Positions 27,149 through 34,777 of a stretch of DNA of 64,000 nt are shown piece by piece (the stretch's first letter is position 1; each line of letters opens with the position of its first letter). Both the position numbers and the translations under genes were made by a program. The notes under the pieces are model-generated. The model did not search any database. It was not told the DNA's origin and was given only the letters and a program-made list of their open reading frames with translations. Where the stretch lies: contig NZ_JAKEUQ010000024.1 of the NCBI RefSeq assembly GCF_022397955.1, positions 1,668 through 65,667 of the forward strand, given 5' to 3'. The DNA is from Vibrio sp. Isolate32. Lineage in GTDB: Bacteria; Pseudomonadota; Gammaproteobacteria; Enterobacterales; Vibrionaceae.

Positions 27149-27214
27149 ATGAAGGTCTGCCTTTACGCTCATGTTAATACAAGCAACATGAGCGTATTTG
27201 CGATTACAAGCTAG
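27149..27214 (+). CDS. Tiny ORF resembling a serine-recombinase N-terminus
   Basis: MKVCLYAHVNTSNMSVFAIT plus Ser, after an AGGAG ribosome-binding site. The first 12 residues resemble the start of serine recombinases (KVxLYARVST). It could be the stub of a decayed recombinase or chance. A perfect 12-bp palindrome lies inside it. Confidence 0.25.
   Translation: MKVCLYAHVNTSNMSVFAITS
27164..27196. repeat. Perfect 12-bp inverted repeat
   Basis: TACGCTCATGTT and AACATGAGCGTA are separated by 9 bases. There is no T-run after either arm, so it is not a standard terminator. Confidence 0.6.
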
Positions 27215-27244
27215 AAGGCCTGCCCATGATTAGTTTAGAGTCGC

Positions 27245-27856
27245 TTAACTATGACTAGGCATCCAAACTTGTTTAGTGGTGATTTTGTGATCTTTAAAAG
27301 TCACCTCTTCAACCTTGTCACCGTTAGTATTCCAGCGAGTAAGTTTTCCGTTACCGACTTCACCTTCATCAAACTTCGCTTGGCTAGCCTTATTACCGTT
27401 TGGGTAATAGTCAGTTACCAATCCATTTTTTTGTCCGTCACGGTATTCAGCCGTTAGGCTTTGCTCACCATTGGGATACCAGCGAGAAGCGGTGCCTGAT
27501 AGTTCATTGTCTTTATAATTGAGCTCTGCTTTTTTCTGTCCGTTTGGATACCAGGTTTCAGCTTTGCCTTGCAGTTTACCTTTAACGTAATTGACTTTAG
27601 AAGCTATTTGGCCATTCGGATACCAGTTAGTTTCTAACCCAAGTTCTAGGCCATCGGCAAACTGAGCTTGGGTCGCGACTTGCCCGTTATCGAACTTTTC
27701 TTCAAATTGACCAGTAAAGGGTTTTGAATGGTTTACTTGGTAAGCCACGCCTTTACGCATCTGTAAGTAGTCAACAGCATCTTCACGTGTTGTTGATGCA
27801 TAGCTCATAGAAGATACCGTACTAAGAGCAATTAAGATTGGAACGTATTTCTTCAT
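27245..27856 (-). CDS. Secreted MORN-like repeat protein (YwqK-type)
   Basis: A 203-residue protein with a signal peptide (MKKYVPILIALSTVSSMSYA) and about five copies of a 22-24 residue MORN_2-type repeat centred on WYPNGQ/WYPNGE/YYPNGN/WNTNGD. These repeats form extended beta-hairpin sheets; relatives are annotated as YwqK-family antitoxins, but there is no toxin partner here. It is probably periplasmic or surface exposed. It is an intact gene in an otherwise decayed stretch. Role unknown. Confidence 0.8.
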   Translation of the reverse strand: MKKYVPILIALSTVSSMSYASTTREDAVDYLQMRKGVAYQVNHSKPFTGQFEEKFDNGQVATQAQFADGLELGLETNWYPNGQIASKVNYVKGKLQGKAETWYPNGQKKAELNYKDNELSGTASRWYPNGEQSLTAEYRDGQKNGLVTDYYPNGNKASQAKFDEGEVGNGKLTRWNTNGDKVEEVTFKDHKITTKQVWMPSHS

Positions 27857-28139
27857 AATGACACCTTTTTAATGGACGAGAGAAAGTGTACCCGGTGTCT
27901 TAAAAGCATTTCACTTCCGTGCTGCCCTGTCAGTACTTAATAGTGGTTTTCAAGTTTTCATTATTGGCTTCCTAATTAAGGGAACTTTTCCACTCCCCAC
28001 CAAAGTTGCTTGTATTACAAATTCGTTGGTTCGGTTCATTTATATAAATTATATCTAACGATGTTTTTGTTGTTAGCCTTTGATTTTTGATCGTGACGAA
28101 TAACAGTCTTTAACGATAGTTCTTCGATTCTTGGGGGGA
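27857..28139. other. Intergenic stretch without recognisable gene
   Basis: AT-rich DNA upstream of both the MORN-repeat gene and the alginate-lyase pseudogene. No coding frame, terminator or repeat that I can support. Confidence 0.4.
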
Positions 28140-28993
28140 TGTTTTTCGGTTTTTTGTCGACATTTAATGCGGATGACTACACTGACTTTAGGAATGATGC
28201 ATCTAGGTAGTGCAACTTTAAGTTCGTCAACAACCAGATGATCAATATAGATGGTGAGCGTGAGCTTATCTCTATTAAGTCGGGCGACAATACGATTTTC
28301 CGAGGTGTGGCACTGACTTCGCTGCGCCACGGTAAAGGCAACACGGTTAAGAAAAACATGATTCTGGGTAACGAGAAACGCCTAACGGGCGGCATTTGTA
28401 TTACAATGAAGATCATTTGATTCGCAACAACTACATTGCGAACACTTGTGTCCATGATGGTGTGATTGAAGGCAACGCTGACCTACGTGGCAGCATCGTT
28501 ATTAACACGGTTATTATCGACGTAGTAAATGGTGAACAGCTTGATCAATCGGTGAAAGGTAAAGAGCTTAACAAGCAATAGACTCCGAAAAACATCACTG
28601 TCGAAAACAACTCTCTTGTCGATACGGAGTGGGGCATTGCTTATGGTAACCAAAACCACCGTGTGAGCCTATGCAACAACGCACAAGTAGGGAGTATTTA
28701 TTGATATTGCATTTAAACACAACGTGGTTGATAACTCGCAATTAACTGTGTTTGCAAGTGTTCGCGCGACTCATGACTTTGCGCTAGTTGGCGCAACTTA
28801 CACCGATGAAACTTACGTTGGTCAATTAAAGGACTCTGAGCTGATTTAAATCTACTTGGTTGGGCTACCAAAAGTAGCGGTGGAGAGTGGTATCAATTCA
28901 TGTCAAGGTGAGGGCACAGGTGTGTCTAAGCTTGCGGTTGTGACAGCTGAAACAGCAGCCCCAGACTACCTACTTGAGAACACAACTAAGTAA
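28140..28993 (+). pseudogene. Alginate lyase (polysaccharide lyase family 6) pseudogene
   Basis: Fragments in several frames join into a PL6 right-handed beta-helix: ELISIKSGDNTIFRG then LRHGKGNTVKKNMILGNEKR and LTGGI (28238-28400), shift, DHLIRNNYIANTC, VDVVNGEQLDQSVKG-like segments to 28580, stop, NITVENNSLVDTEWGIAYGN, then ALVGATYTDETYVGQLKDSE and a tail ending LLENTTK at 28993. The KSG and LRHG motifs are characteristic of PL6/chondroitinase-B-like lyases. The N-terminal half with the signal peptide is lost, and there are at least three frame breaks or stops. Confidence 0.75.
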
Positions 28994-29056
28994 ACTCTCG
29001 CTTAATGGTATGAGCTATTGAATCGACTCACGATCGCTGCCTTGCCTATCAAAACT

Positions 29057-29095
29057 AAAAGCCCCAACGGATAAAGCTTGTTGAGGCTTTATCGG
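29057..29095. terminator. Hairpin terminator downstream of msrA
   Basis: GATAAAGC (29070-29077) pairs with GCTTTATC (29086-29093); an alternative stem AAAGCCCCAAC/GTTGAGGCTTT is also possible. It sits between the lyase pseudogene and the convergent msrA. Confidence 0.5.
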
Positions 29096-29108
29096 TCTTG
29101 GGTATTCG

Positions 29109-29603
29109 CTATGATTTATATTTATGCAGAAGATCCCAAGGGATGTGACATAAGTGATGATCTTCAGGGAAGTGACTTAAATGATGCTGGTGGATGTTGT
29201 CGCTGGCAACATAATTGGTCAATGGCAATACCTCAACAGCGATGCGCTCGGCGTCTTCACGTGATGCGATATAGCGCTCCGCTTCAGCTAAGTGTTTGGC
29301 TTCGGTGCTGTAAACACCAGTGCGATATTTTTCGCCCACATCAACGCCCTGTTTATTGACGCTGTATGGTTCAATTATCTCAAAAAGGTGGTCCATTAGC
29401 GCTGTTACCGAGGTGATGTTTGGGTCAAACTCAATCTGTACACACTCTACGTAGCCATCGTAATCGCTTTGTTTGCTCAGGTTATCTTTTGGCTGAGAGC
29501 TTCCATTGGCACGGCCTGCTTCTGTGCTGATCACACCGGGTACATACTTAATGAACTCTTGCACGCCCCACAAGCAACCGCCCGCTAAATAAATTTGTTC
29601 CAT
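29109..29603 (-). CDS. msrA: Peptide methionine sulfoxide reductase MsrA-type
   Basis: A 164-residue MsrA that reduces methionine-S-sulfoxide using thioredoxin. The catalytic motif normally written GCFWG is GCLWG here (MEQIYLAGGCLWGVQEF), keeping the nucleophilic Cys and Trp. Conserved are GRANGSSQ (usual GY.GG region altered), SDYDGYVECVQIEFDP and NYVASDNIHQHHL. It is shorter than the E. coli enzyme and belongs to a divergent branch. ATG at 29603 is used; a TTG at 29615 is in frame. Confidence 0.85.
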   Translation of the reverse strand: MEQIYLAGGCLWGVQEFIKYVPGVISTEAGRANGSSQPKDNLSKQSDYDGYVECVQIEFDPNITSVTALMDHLFEIIEPYSVNKQGVDVGEKYRTGVYSTEAKHLAEAERYIASREDAERIAVEVLPLTNYVASDNIHQHHLSHFPEDHHLCHIPWDLLHKYKS

Positions 29604-29619
29604 ACTTCTTTTCAAGCTC

Positions 29620-30081
29620 TCTGAGTTTGTGTCGATTGGTTTTGACTTGTAGCTTAAACCATAGCAGTAGATTGGAGCCTACATCAATACGCGATGGAAG
29701 TGTATGTACTAAAATAAGCTCATAAAAACAATCGCCTAAGCATTGTAAATCAGCGTTGCTGACCAAATTTAAGTTGAATGCGATAACGAGATTATATAAG
29801 TCATCGCAACCTGTCACCAATCCGAATTTCAACATTAAGTGAGAGCTAGTCTAAACATGTTTGATCAAATAAAAGGTAAACAGTTCGAGCTTATTCTCTT
29901 CGAGATGGAAACCAGAGCGAAGCATTGGTTTGACGCGAACGGATTGCAGCGGCGCTTGGGTATAACTGATTAAGGGCCCGTAATCCTTATTGGACCATGC
30001 GCTCGGTGCGTAAGCCGCTGTGAGCATTATTAAGGGTAGGGGCGATGTGAGCGATAGAAAATCCCTCGTTTTCCCATACAT
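29620..30081 (-). pseudogene. Possible DUF3187 family remnant
   Basis: A frame from 30081 gives a signal-peptide-like start and AWSNKDYGPLISYTQAPLQS, similar to the N-terminus of DUF3187 proteins of vibrios. A second frame (from 29835) gives DDLYNLVIAFNLNLVSNADL and LPSRIDVGSNLLLWFKLQ, which resembles a C-terminal part. The middle is missing and the frames do not join, so this looks like an internally deleted gene. Assignment is from memory of the family. Confidence 0.35.
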
Positions 30082-30297
30082 ACCTCACCCTTATTTCGGC
30101 ACACCTATATAGCTTAGTTCGAAATGACTAAACCGAAATAGCTAAGTTGCTTTGGCTCGTTGTGAAAGTTGCTTCAAGTTGGGGAGGCTTAAAAGAAGCG
30201 ATTCGAGTCTGTTTAAGATGGGTGATAAAGGGCGACAGAAGTGTCGGGAGATCCCCACCGTCATTGTTATTTCATATTATTTCGTTACAATGCTTTG

Positions 30298-30340
30298 ATA
30301 CCCACGAGCGAGGCATCTGTATTTGCTTCTCCGTGGGTAT
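30298..30340 (+). promoter_or_regulatory. thrS leader hairpin, upstream (domain-4-like)
   Basis: ATACCCACG/CGTGGGTAT outer stem with an inner GAGGCA/TGCTTC stem closing a loop TCTGTATT that contains TGT, the anticodon of a threonine tRNA. It lies about 110-150 bases before the thrS start. In E. coli the thrS operator has a second anticodon-arm-like domain upstream. Confidence 0.45.
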
Positions 30341-30407
30341 ATTTATTATGCATATATCCCCAATCAGCGTACTAGTTGATTGAAAGACATATATTAAACA
30401 TTTTCAT

Positions 30408-30428
30408 GTGTTGCTTGGTGTGCAACAC
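30408..30428 (+). promoter_or_regulatory. thrS translational operator mimicking tRNA-Thr(GGU) anticodon arm
   Basis: GTGTTGC and GCAACAC form a perfect 7-bp stem around a 7-base loop TTGGTGT. Read as an anticodon loop this is U32 U33 GGU G37 U38, that is, a threonine anticodon in the right place with U33 and purine 37. It ends about 18 bases before the thrS ATG and just before the ribosome-binding site. This matches the E. coli model in which ThrRS binds its own mRNA and blocks translation. Confidence 0.7.
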
Positions 30429-30446
30429 CACTGTAAAGGACAAATA

Positions 30447-32375
30447 ATGCCAATTATTACTCTTCCTGACGGTAGTCAGCGTCAATTTGACAACCCTGTA
30501 TCAACTCTAGATGTTGCCCTATCAATCGGTCCTGGTCTTGCGAAAGCAACCATTGCTGGTCGTGTAGATGGCGAGCGTGTTGATGCTTGTGAACTTATCG
30601 AAAACGATGCAAGCCTAGAAATCATCACAGCTAAAGATGAAGTTGATGGCCTTGAGATCGTTCGTCACTCTTGTGCTCACCTTTTAGGCCACGCGGTTAA
30701 GCAGCTTTTTCCAGAAGCGAAAATGGCGATCGGTCCTACTATCGATAACGGCTTCTACTACGATATCGACCTTGAGCACTCTCTAACGCAAGAAGATCTA
30801 GAAAAGATTGAAAAGCGTATGAAAGAGCTAGCGAAGACCAAGTACCAGGTTGTTAAGAAGAAAGTTAACTGGCAGGAAGCGCGTGACGCATTCGAAGCTC
30901 GGGGCGAGACTTACAAGATTGAAATCTTGGACGAGAACGTTTCTAAAGACGATCGTCCAGGCCTGTACCATCACGAAGAATACATCGATATGTGTCGTGG
31001 TCCACACGTACCTAACATGAGCTTCTGCCAGCACTTCACTCTACTTAACGTAGCGGGTGCTTACTGGCGTGGTAACAGTGACAACAAGATGCTTCAACGT
31101 ATCTACGGCACTGCATTCCATGATAAAAAAGCGCTTAAAGCTCACCTAGTTCGTCTAGAAGAAGCGGCTAAGCGTGACCACCGTAAGATTGGTAAAGCAT
31201 TGGATCTATTCCACATGCAGCAAGAAGCACCAGGTATGGTGTTCTGGCACCACAACGGTTGGACTATCTTCCGTGAGCTAGAAGTATTTATTCGTCAGAA
31301 GCTGACAGAGTACGATTACCAAGAAGTTAAAGGCCCATTAATGATGGACCGTGTTCTTTGGGAACGCTCTGGTCACTGGGATAAGTACGCTGAAGCAATG
31401 TTCACTACCTCTTCAGAGAACCGTGAATACGCTATCAAGCCAATGAACTGTCCTGGCCACGTTCAAATCTTCAACCAAGGTTTGAAATCTTACCGTGATC
31501 TACCGCTACGTATGGCTGAGTTTGGCTCATGTCACCGTAACGAGCCGTCTGGCGCACTTCACGGCATTATGCGTGTTCGTGGCTTCACTCAAGATGATGC
31601 TCACGTATTCTGTACTGAAGACCAAGTTCAACAAGAAGTTAAAGCTTGTATTGATATGGTTTACGATACTTACACAACTTTCGGTTTCGAAAACATTGTT
31701 GTTAAGCTATCTACTCGTCCAGAACAGCGTGTAGGTTCAGACGAAATGTGGGACCGTGCAGAGGCTGACCTTAAGCAAGCGCTAGAAGCATTAGAGATTG
31801 CATACGAGATTCAAGAAGGCGAGGGTGCGTTCTACGGACCTAAGATTGAATTTACTTTGCATGATTGTTTGGACCGCGCTTGGCAATGTGGTACAGTGCA
31901 GCTCGATTTTGCATTACCAGAACGTTTAGGTGCTACTTACGTAGGGGAAGATAACGAGCGTCACACGCCAGTTATGATCCACCGCGCGATTTTAGGTTCA
32001 CTTGAACGCTTCATCGGTATTCTTATTGAAGAATACGCAGGCTTCTTCCCAACGTGGTTGGCGCCAGAACAAGCAGTTGTAATGGGTATTACAGACAAAC
32101 AGTCTGAATATGTACAAGAAATTACGAAAAAACTGCAAAAAAGTGGATTTAGAGTCAAAGCAGACTTGAGAAATGAGAAGATTGGCTTTAAAATCCGCGA
32201 ACATACTTTGAAACGTGTACCGTTCATGCTTGTGTGTGGTGACCAAGAAATGGAAGCCGGCGAAATTGCAGTACGTACACGTAAAGGTAAGGACCTTGGC
32301 AAATTTAAAGTGGATGACTTTATTTCATACATCCAAGCCGAGGTTTCAAGCCGTAAGCTCAATCTGGAGGAATAG
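30447..32375 (+). CDS. thrS: Threonine--tRNA ligase
   Basis: A 642-residue class II synthetase. Domains are TGS (MPIITLPDGSQRQFDNPVST), the editing domain with HSCAHLLGHA and the HxxxC Zn/editing region (CRGPHVPNMSFC), the catalytic core (MNCPGHVQIF, SFRDLPLR-like RDLPLRMAEFGSCHRNEPSG, GSLERFIGILIEEYAG) and a C-terminal anticodon-binding domain. The start at 30447 follows AAAGGA; the in-frame ATG at 30408 would run through the operator hairpin. First gene of thrS-infC-rpmI-rplT. Autoregulation through the leader hairpins is likely. Confidence 0.97.
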   Translation: MPIITLPDGSQRQFDNPVSTLDVALSIGPGLAKATIAGRVDGERVDACELIENDASLEIITAKDEVDGLEIVRHSCAHLLGHAVKQLFPEAKMAIGPTIDNGFYYDIDLEHSLTQEDLEKIEKRMKELAKTKYQVVKKKVNWQEARDAFEARGETYKIEILDENVSKDDRPGLYHHEEYIDMCRGPHVPNMSFCQHFTLLNVAGAYWRGNSDNKMLQRIYGTAFHDKKALKAHLVRLEEAAKRDHRKIGKALDLFHMQQEAPGMVFWHHNGWTIFRELEVFIRQKLTEYDYQEVKGPLMMDRVLWERSGHWDKYAEAMFTTSSENREYAIKPMNCPGHVQIFNQGLKSYRDLPLRMAEFGSCHRNEPSGALHGIMRVRGFTQDDAHVFCTEDQVQQEVKACIDMVYDTYTTFGFENIVVKLSTRPEQRVGSDEMWDRAEADLKQALEALEIAYEIQEGEGAFYGPKIEFTLHDCLDRAWQCGTVQLDFALPERLGATYVGEDNERHTPVMIHRAILGSLERFIGILIEEYAGFFPTWLAPEQAVVMGITDKQSEYVQEITKKLQKSGFRVKADLRNEKIGFKIREHTLKRVPFMLVCGDQEMEAGEIAVRTRKGKDLGKFKVDDFISYIQAEVSSRKLNLEE

Positions 32376-32377
32376 CT

Positions 32378-32929
32378 ATTAAAGGCGGAAGACGTGGCCA
32401 ACAACCGGCCAAACAAAACCAGCACCGTTTAAACGGTGACATTCGTGGCGTTCGTGAAGTGCGTCTAACTGGCGCAGACGGCGAAGCTGTTGGTGTAGTA
32501 TCAATCGCTGAAGCGATGGAAGCTGCAAATGAAGCTGGTATGGATCTTGTAGAGATCAGCCCTAACGCCGAGCCGCCAGTTTGTCGTGTGATGGACTACG
32601 GTAAGTTCCTCTTCGAGAAGAGCAAAGCTGCGAAAGAGCAGAAGAAGAAGCAAAAGCAGGTTCAGATCAAGGAAATTAAATTCCGACCTGGAACTGATAT
32701 TGGAGACTATCAGGTAAAACTACGCAACCTGACTGGTTTCCTAGAAGACGGCAACAAAGTGAAGGTAACAATTCGCTTCCGTGGCCGCGAAATGGCTCAC
32801 CAAGACATCGGTGTTGACGTTCTTAATCGTTTGAAAGCGGATACTGAAGAATTTGCAGTAGTCGAATCTTTCCCAACGAGAATTGAAGGTCGCCAGATGA
32901 TCATGGTATTGGCCCCTAAAAAGAAGTAA
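32378..32929 (+). CDS. infC: Translation initiation factor IF-3 (AUU start)
   Basis: A 183-residue IF-3 read from ATT at 32378, two bases after the thrS stop, with a GGAGG ribosome-binding site inside the end of thrS. The protein starts (M)KGGRRGQQPAKQNQHRLNGD, contains VREVRLTGADGEAVGVV (N-domain) and IKEIKFRPGTDIGDYQVKLR (linker and C-domain), and ends VLAPKKK. Use of AUU is the known device by which IF-3 limits its own synthesis. The first ordinary start (GTG, 32459) would cut away the N-terminus. Confidence 0.95.
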   Translation: MKGGRRGQQPAKQNQHRLNGDIRGVREVRLTGADGEAVGVVSIAEAMEAANEAGMDLVEISPNAEPPVCRVMDYGKFLFEKSKAAKEQKKKQKQVQIKEIKFRPGTDIGDYQVKLRNLTGFLEDGNKVKVTIRFRGREMAHQDIGVDVLNRLKADTEEFAVVESFPTRIEGRQMIMVLAPKKK

Positions 32930-32951
32930 TTAACGGCTTTGCAAGTAATTG

Positions 32952-32983
32952 AACCCTGCAGCCTATGGTTGCGGGGTTTTATT
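32952..32983 (+). terminator. Terminator-like hairpin between infC and rpmI
   Basis: AACCCTGCA/TGCGGGGTT stem (one G-T pair) with inner GCC/GG pairing, then TTTATT. It could be a partial terminator or part of the L20 regulatory region, since rplT autoregulation acts upstream of rpmI in E. coli. Confidence 0.6.
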
Positions 32984-33033
32984 CGCCCTAATTACTATGT
33001 TATTAACAACTCAACAATGCGGAGTTATTCATC

Positions 33034-33228
33034 ATGCCTAAGATGAAAACCAACAAAGGTGCTGCTAAGCGTTTCCAGAAAACTGCTGGTGGTATTAAGT
33101 TTAAGCACGCTGGTAAACGTCACATCCTGACTAAGCGTACTACTAAGAACAAGCGTCAGCTACGTCCGAACTCGATCCTTCCTAAATGTGAAGTTGCTCA
33201 AGTTCTACGTATGATGCCATACGCTTAA
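33034..33228 (+). CDS. rpmI: 50S ribosomal protein L35
   Basis: A 64-residue, strongly basic protein (MPKMKTNKGAAKRFQKTAGG ... KRHILTKRTTKNKRQLRP), the full length of bacterial L35. A GGAG ribosome-binding site lies upstream. It is part of infC-rpmI-rplT and translationally linked to L20 control. Confidence 0.97.
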   Translation: MPKMKTNKGAAKRFQKTAGGIKFKHAGKRHILTKRTTKNKRQLRPNSILPKCEVAQVLRMMPYA

Positions 33229-33270
33229 TTCTTTTTAGTTTATAAATTCGTTTAGTTTAGGAGAAGCATA

Positions 33271-33624
33271 ATGCCTCGCGTAAAACGTGGTGTACAAGCT
33301 CGTGCACGTCATAAGAAAGTTCTAAAACAAGCTAAAGGTTACTACGGAGCACGTTCACGTGTTTACCGCGTAGCTTTCCAAGCAGTTACCAAAGCTGGTC
33401 AATACGCTTACCGTGACCGTCGTAACAAGAAACGTCAATTCCGTCAACTTTGGATTGCACGTATCAACGCGGCATCTCGTCAAAATGGTCTATCTTACAG
33501 CCGTTTCATTAACGGTCTTAAGAAAGCATCTATCGAGATCGATCGTAAGATTCTTGCTGACATCGCAGTATTCGACAAAGCAGCATTCGCTGTTCTAGTT
33601 GAAAAAGCGAAAGCATCTCTATAA
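33271..33624 (+). CDS. rplT: 50S ribosomal protein L20
   Basis: A 117-residue L20 (MPRVKRGVQARARHKKVLKQ ... KGYYGARSRVYRVAFQAVTK), needed for early 50S assembly and repressor of its own operon in E. coli. TTTAGGAGAAGC gives a good ribosome-binding site. It is the last gene before a strong terminator. Confidence 0.97.
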   Translation: MPRVKRGVQARARHKKVLKQAKGYYGARSRVYRVAFQAVTKAGQYAYRDRRNKKRQFRQLWIARINAASRQNGLSYSRFINGLKKASIEIDRKILADIAVFDKAAFAVLVEKAKASL

Positions 33625-33650
33625 TTTAGAGTTAGCTTTAAGGTTTAAGA

Positions 33651-33680
33651 AAAGGAGAACTTCGGTTCTCCTTTTTTATT
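33651..33680 (+). terminator. Intrinsic terminator of the thrS-rplT operon
   Basis: AAAGGAGAAC/GTTCTCCTTT stem capped by a TTCG tetraloop, followed by TTTATT. Confidence 0.95.
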
Positions 33681-33832
33681 GCCTGTAATTTCTCCTTTAG
33701 AGGTTCCCAACTCCTACCTCCGTCAGTCTTGGGAATGACGAGATAAACTCCCGCATCTAATTTTTATTCGCTTGAGCAGGCATTCTGGTATATAAACATC
33801 TACCTAACCTTTAATGCTAAGCGACTGAATAA

Positions 33833-34147
33833 ATGACCGCACCAACCAATATGACGTTCTTCGAACGTTTTGAAGCTGACATCCTTTCTGGAAAAAAGAC
33901 CATTACCATTCGCGATGAATCAGAGCGTGATTACCAACCTGGTAGCGTTGTTGAAGTATCAACGTTAGAAGAAGGGCGCGTATTCTGTAATCTTAAGATC
34001 ATCAGCGTAGAACCGATCCTGTTCGATGATCTGGGCGAGTTCCATGCACAACAAGAGAACATGACGCTGCAAGTGTTGAAAGATGTAATTCAAGATATCT
34101 ACCCAGGTATTTCTCAGCTTTACGTTGTTTCTTACGAGCTGGTTTAA
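33833..34147 (+). CDS. yqfB: N4-acetylcytidine amidohydrolase (ASCH domain)
   Basis: A 104-residue ASCH-fold protein matching YqfB, which hydrolyses N4-acetylcytidine and related modified nucleosides. FFERFEADILSGKKTITIRD carries the catalytic Lys/Thr region, and the C-terminal QDIYPGISQLYVVSYEL is conserved. It is monocistronic or followed after 50 bases by a broken gene. Confidence 0.9.
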   Translation: MTAPTNMTFFERFEADILSGKKTITIRDESERDYQPGSVVEVSTLEEGRVFCNLKIISVEPILFDDLGEFHAQQENMTLQVLKDVIQDIYPGISQLYVVSYELV

Positions 34148-34197
34148 TCGCTAACAGATTACCTGTAGTGCTTTTCTTGGAAAAATAGGATGGATTA

Positions 34198-34646
34198 ATG
34201 ACTGAGTTATCGAGCGACACTAAACAGCAAATCTTGCTTCAGCTTTATTGTCGCGAGCAAATGGATCAGTCGTTAATTCCTCGTACCGATCTCGACATTG
34301 AACTTTACGACAGTGAAGCGTTTTTAACTTGGCAAGAAACTAAGCGCAATTTTGTTATCCGTGATATTGAAAGTCGTGTTTGGGTAAAAGCTGTCCGGCT
34401 GGCTACATTACTGAAGTACATTTTAAAGCGGATGGCACTCTAACCGAGTACCGTTTGTTTGACCGCTTCAAGACGGTAGGGCGGTGGCAGTTAAAAGACG
34501 GCTTACTGCACGCTGAGATTACTAAAGGCGATAACCGATATAAATTTGCGGTCGTGGCTAGGGCTGACTTAAATATCCATTCTGCGGTGGAATATAAGAA
34601 CGGCGAGCTGCATTCGTATCTGAAGTTGGTGGAAGCTGAGCGTTAA
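34198..34646 (+). pseudogene. Hypothetical protein gene split by a one-base frameshift
   Basis: Two overlapping frames make one continuous-looking protein of about 148 residues: MTELSSDTKQQILLQLYCRE ... RNFVIRDIESRVW, then GKSCPAGYITEVHFKADGTL ... HSYLKLVEAER. The change falls in TTTGGGTAAA near 34380; one extra G would restore a single frame. The C-terminal half has a beta-rich look (lipocalin- or START-unlike; not recognised). It could be a true mutation, a sequencing error in a G-run, or a slippery site. Confidence 0.6.
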
Positions 34647-34690
34647 CTCTTTTCGCCGAGCTTGATTAAGCGGGTGAGCCTCTAAAAAGC

Positions 34691-34725
34691 AAAAAGCCAA
34701 CAGTGATGTTGGCTTTGTTGTTTCT
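34691..34725. terminator. Intrinsic terminator
   Basis: AAAGCCAAC/GTTGGCTTT stem with an AGTGAT loop and T-rich tail, between the split hypothetical gene and the convergent LRR-kinase gene. Confidence 0.8.
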
Positions 34726-34777
34726 TGGCAAGCTAACCGAGCGTTAGCATTCTATCAATTCGGTTTATCACCTGCGT

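Noticed and set aside
29851..30081. Intact small secreted protein
   Set aside because: The frame resembles only the N-terminus of DUF3187 and a matching C-terminal part lies in another frame, so it is treated as a pseudogene.
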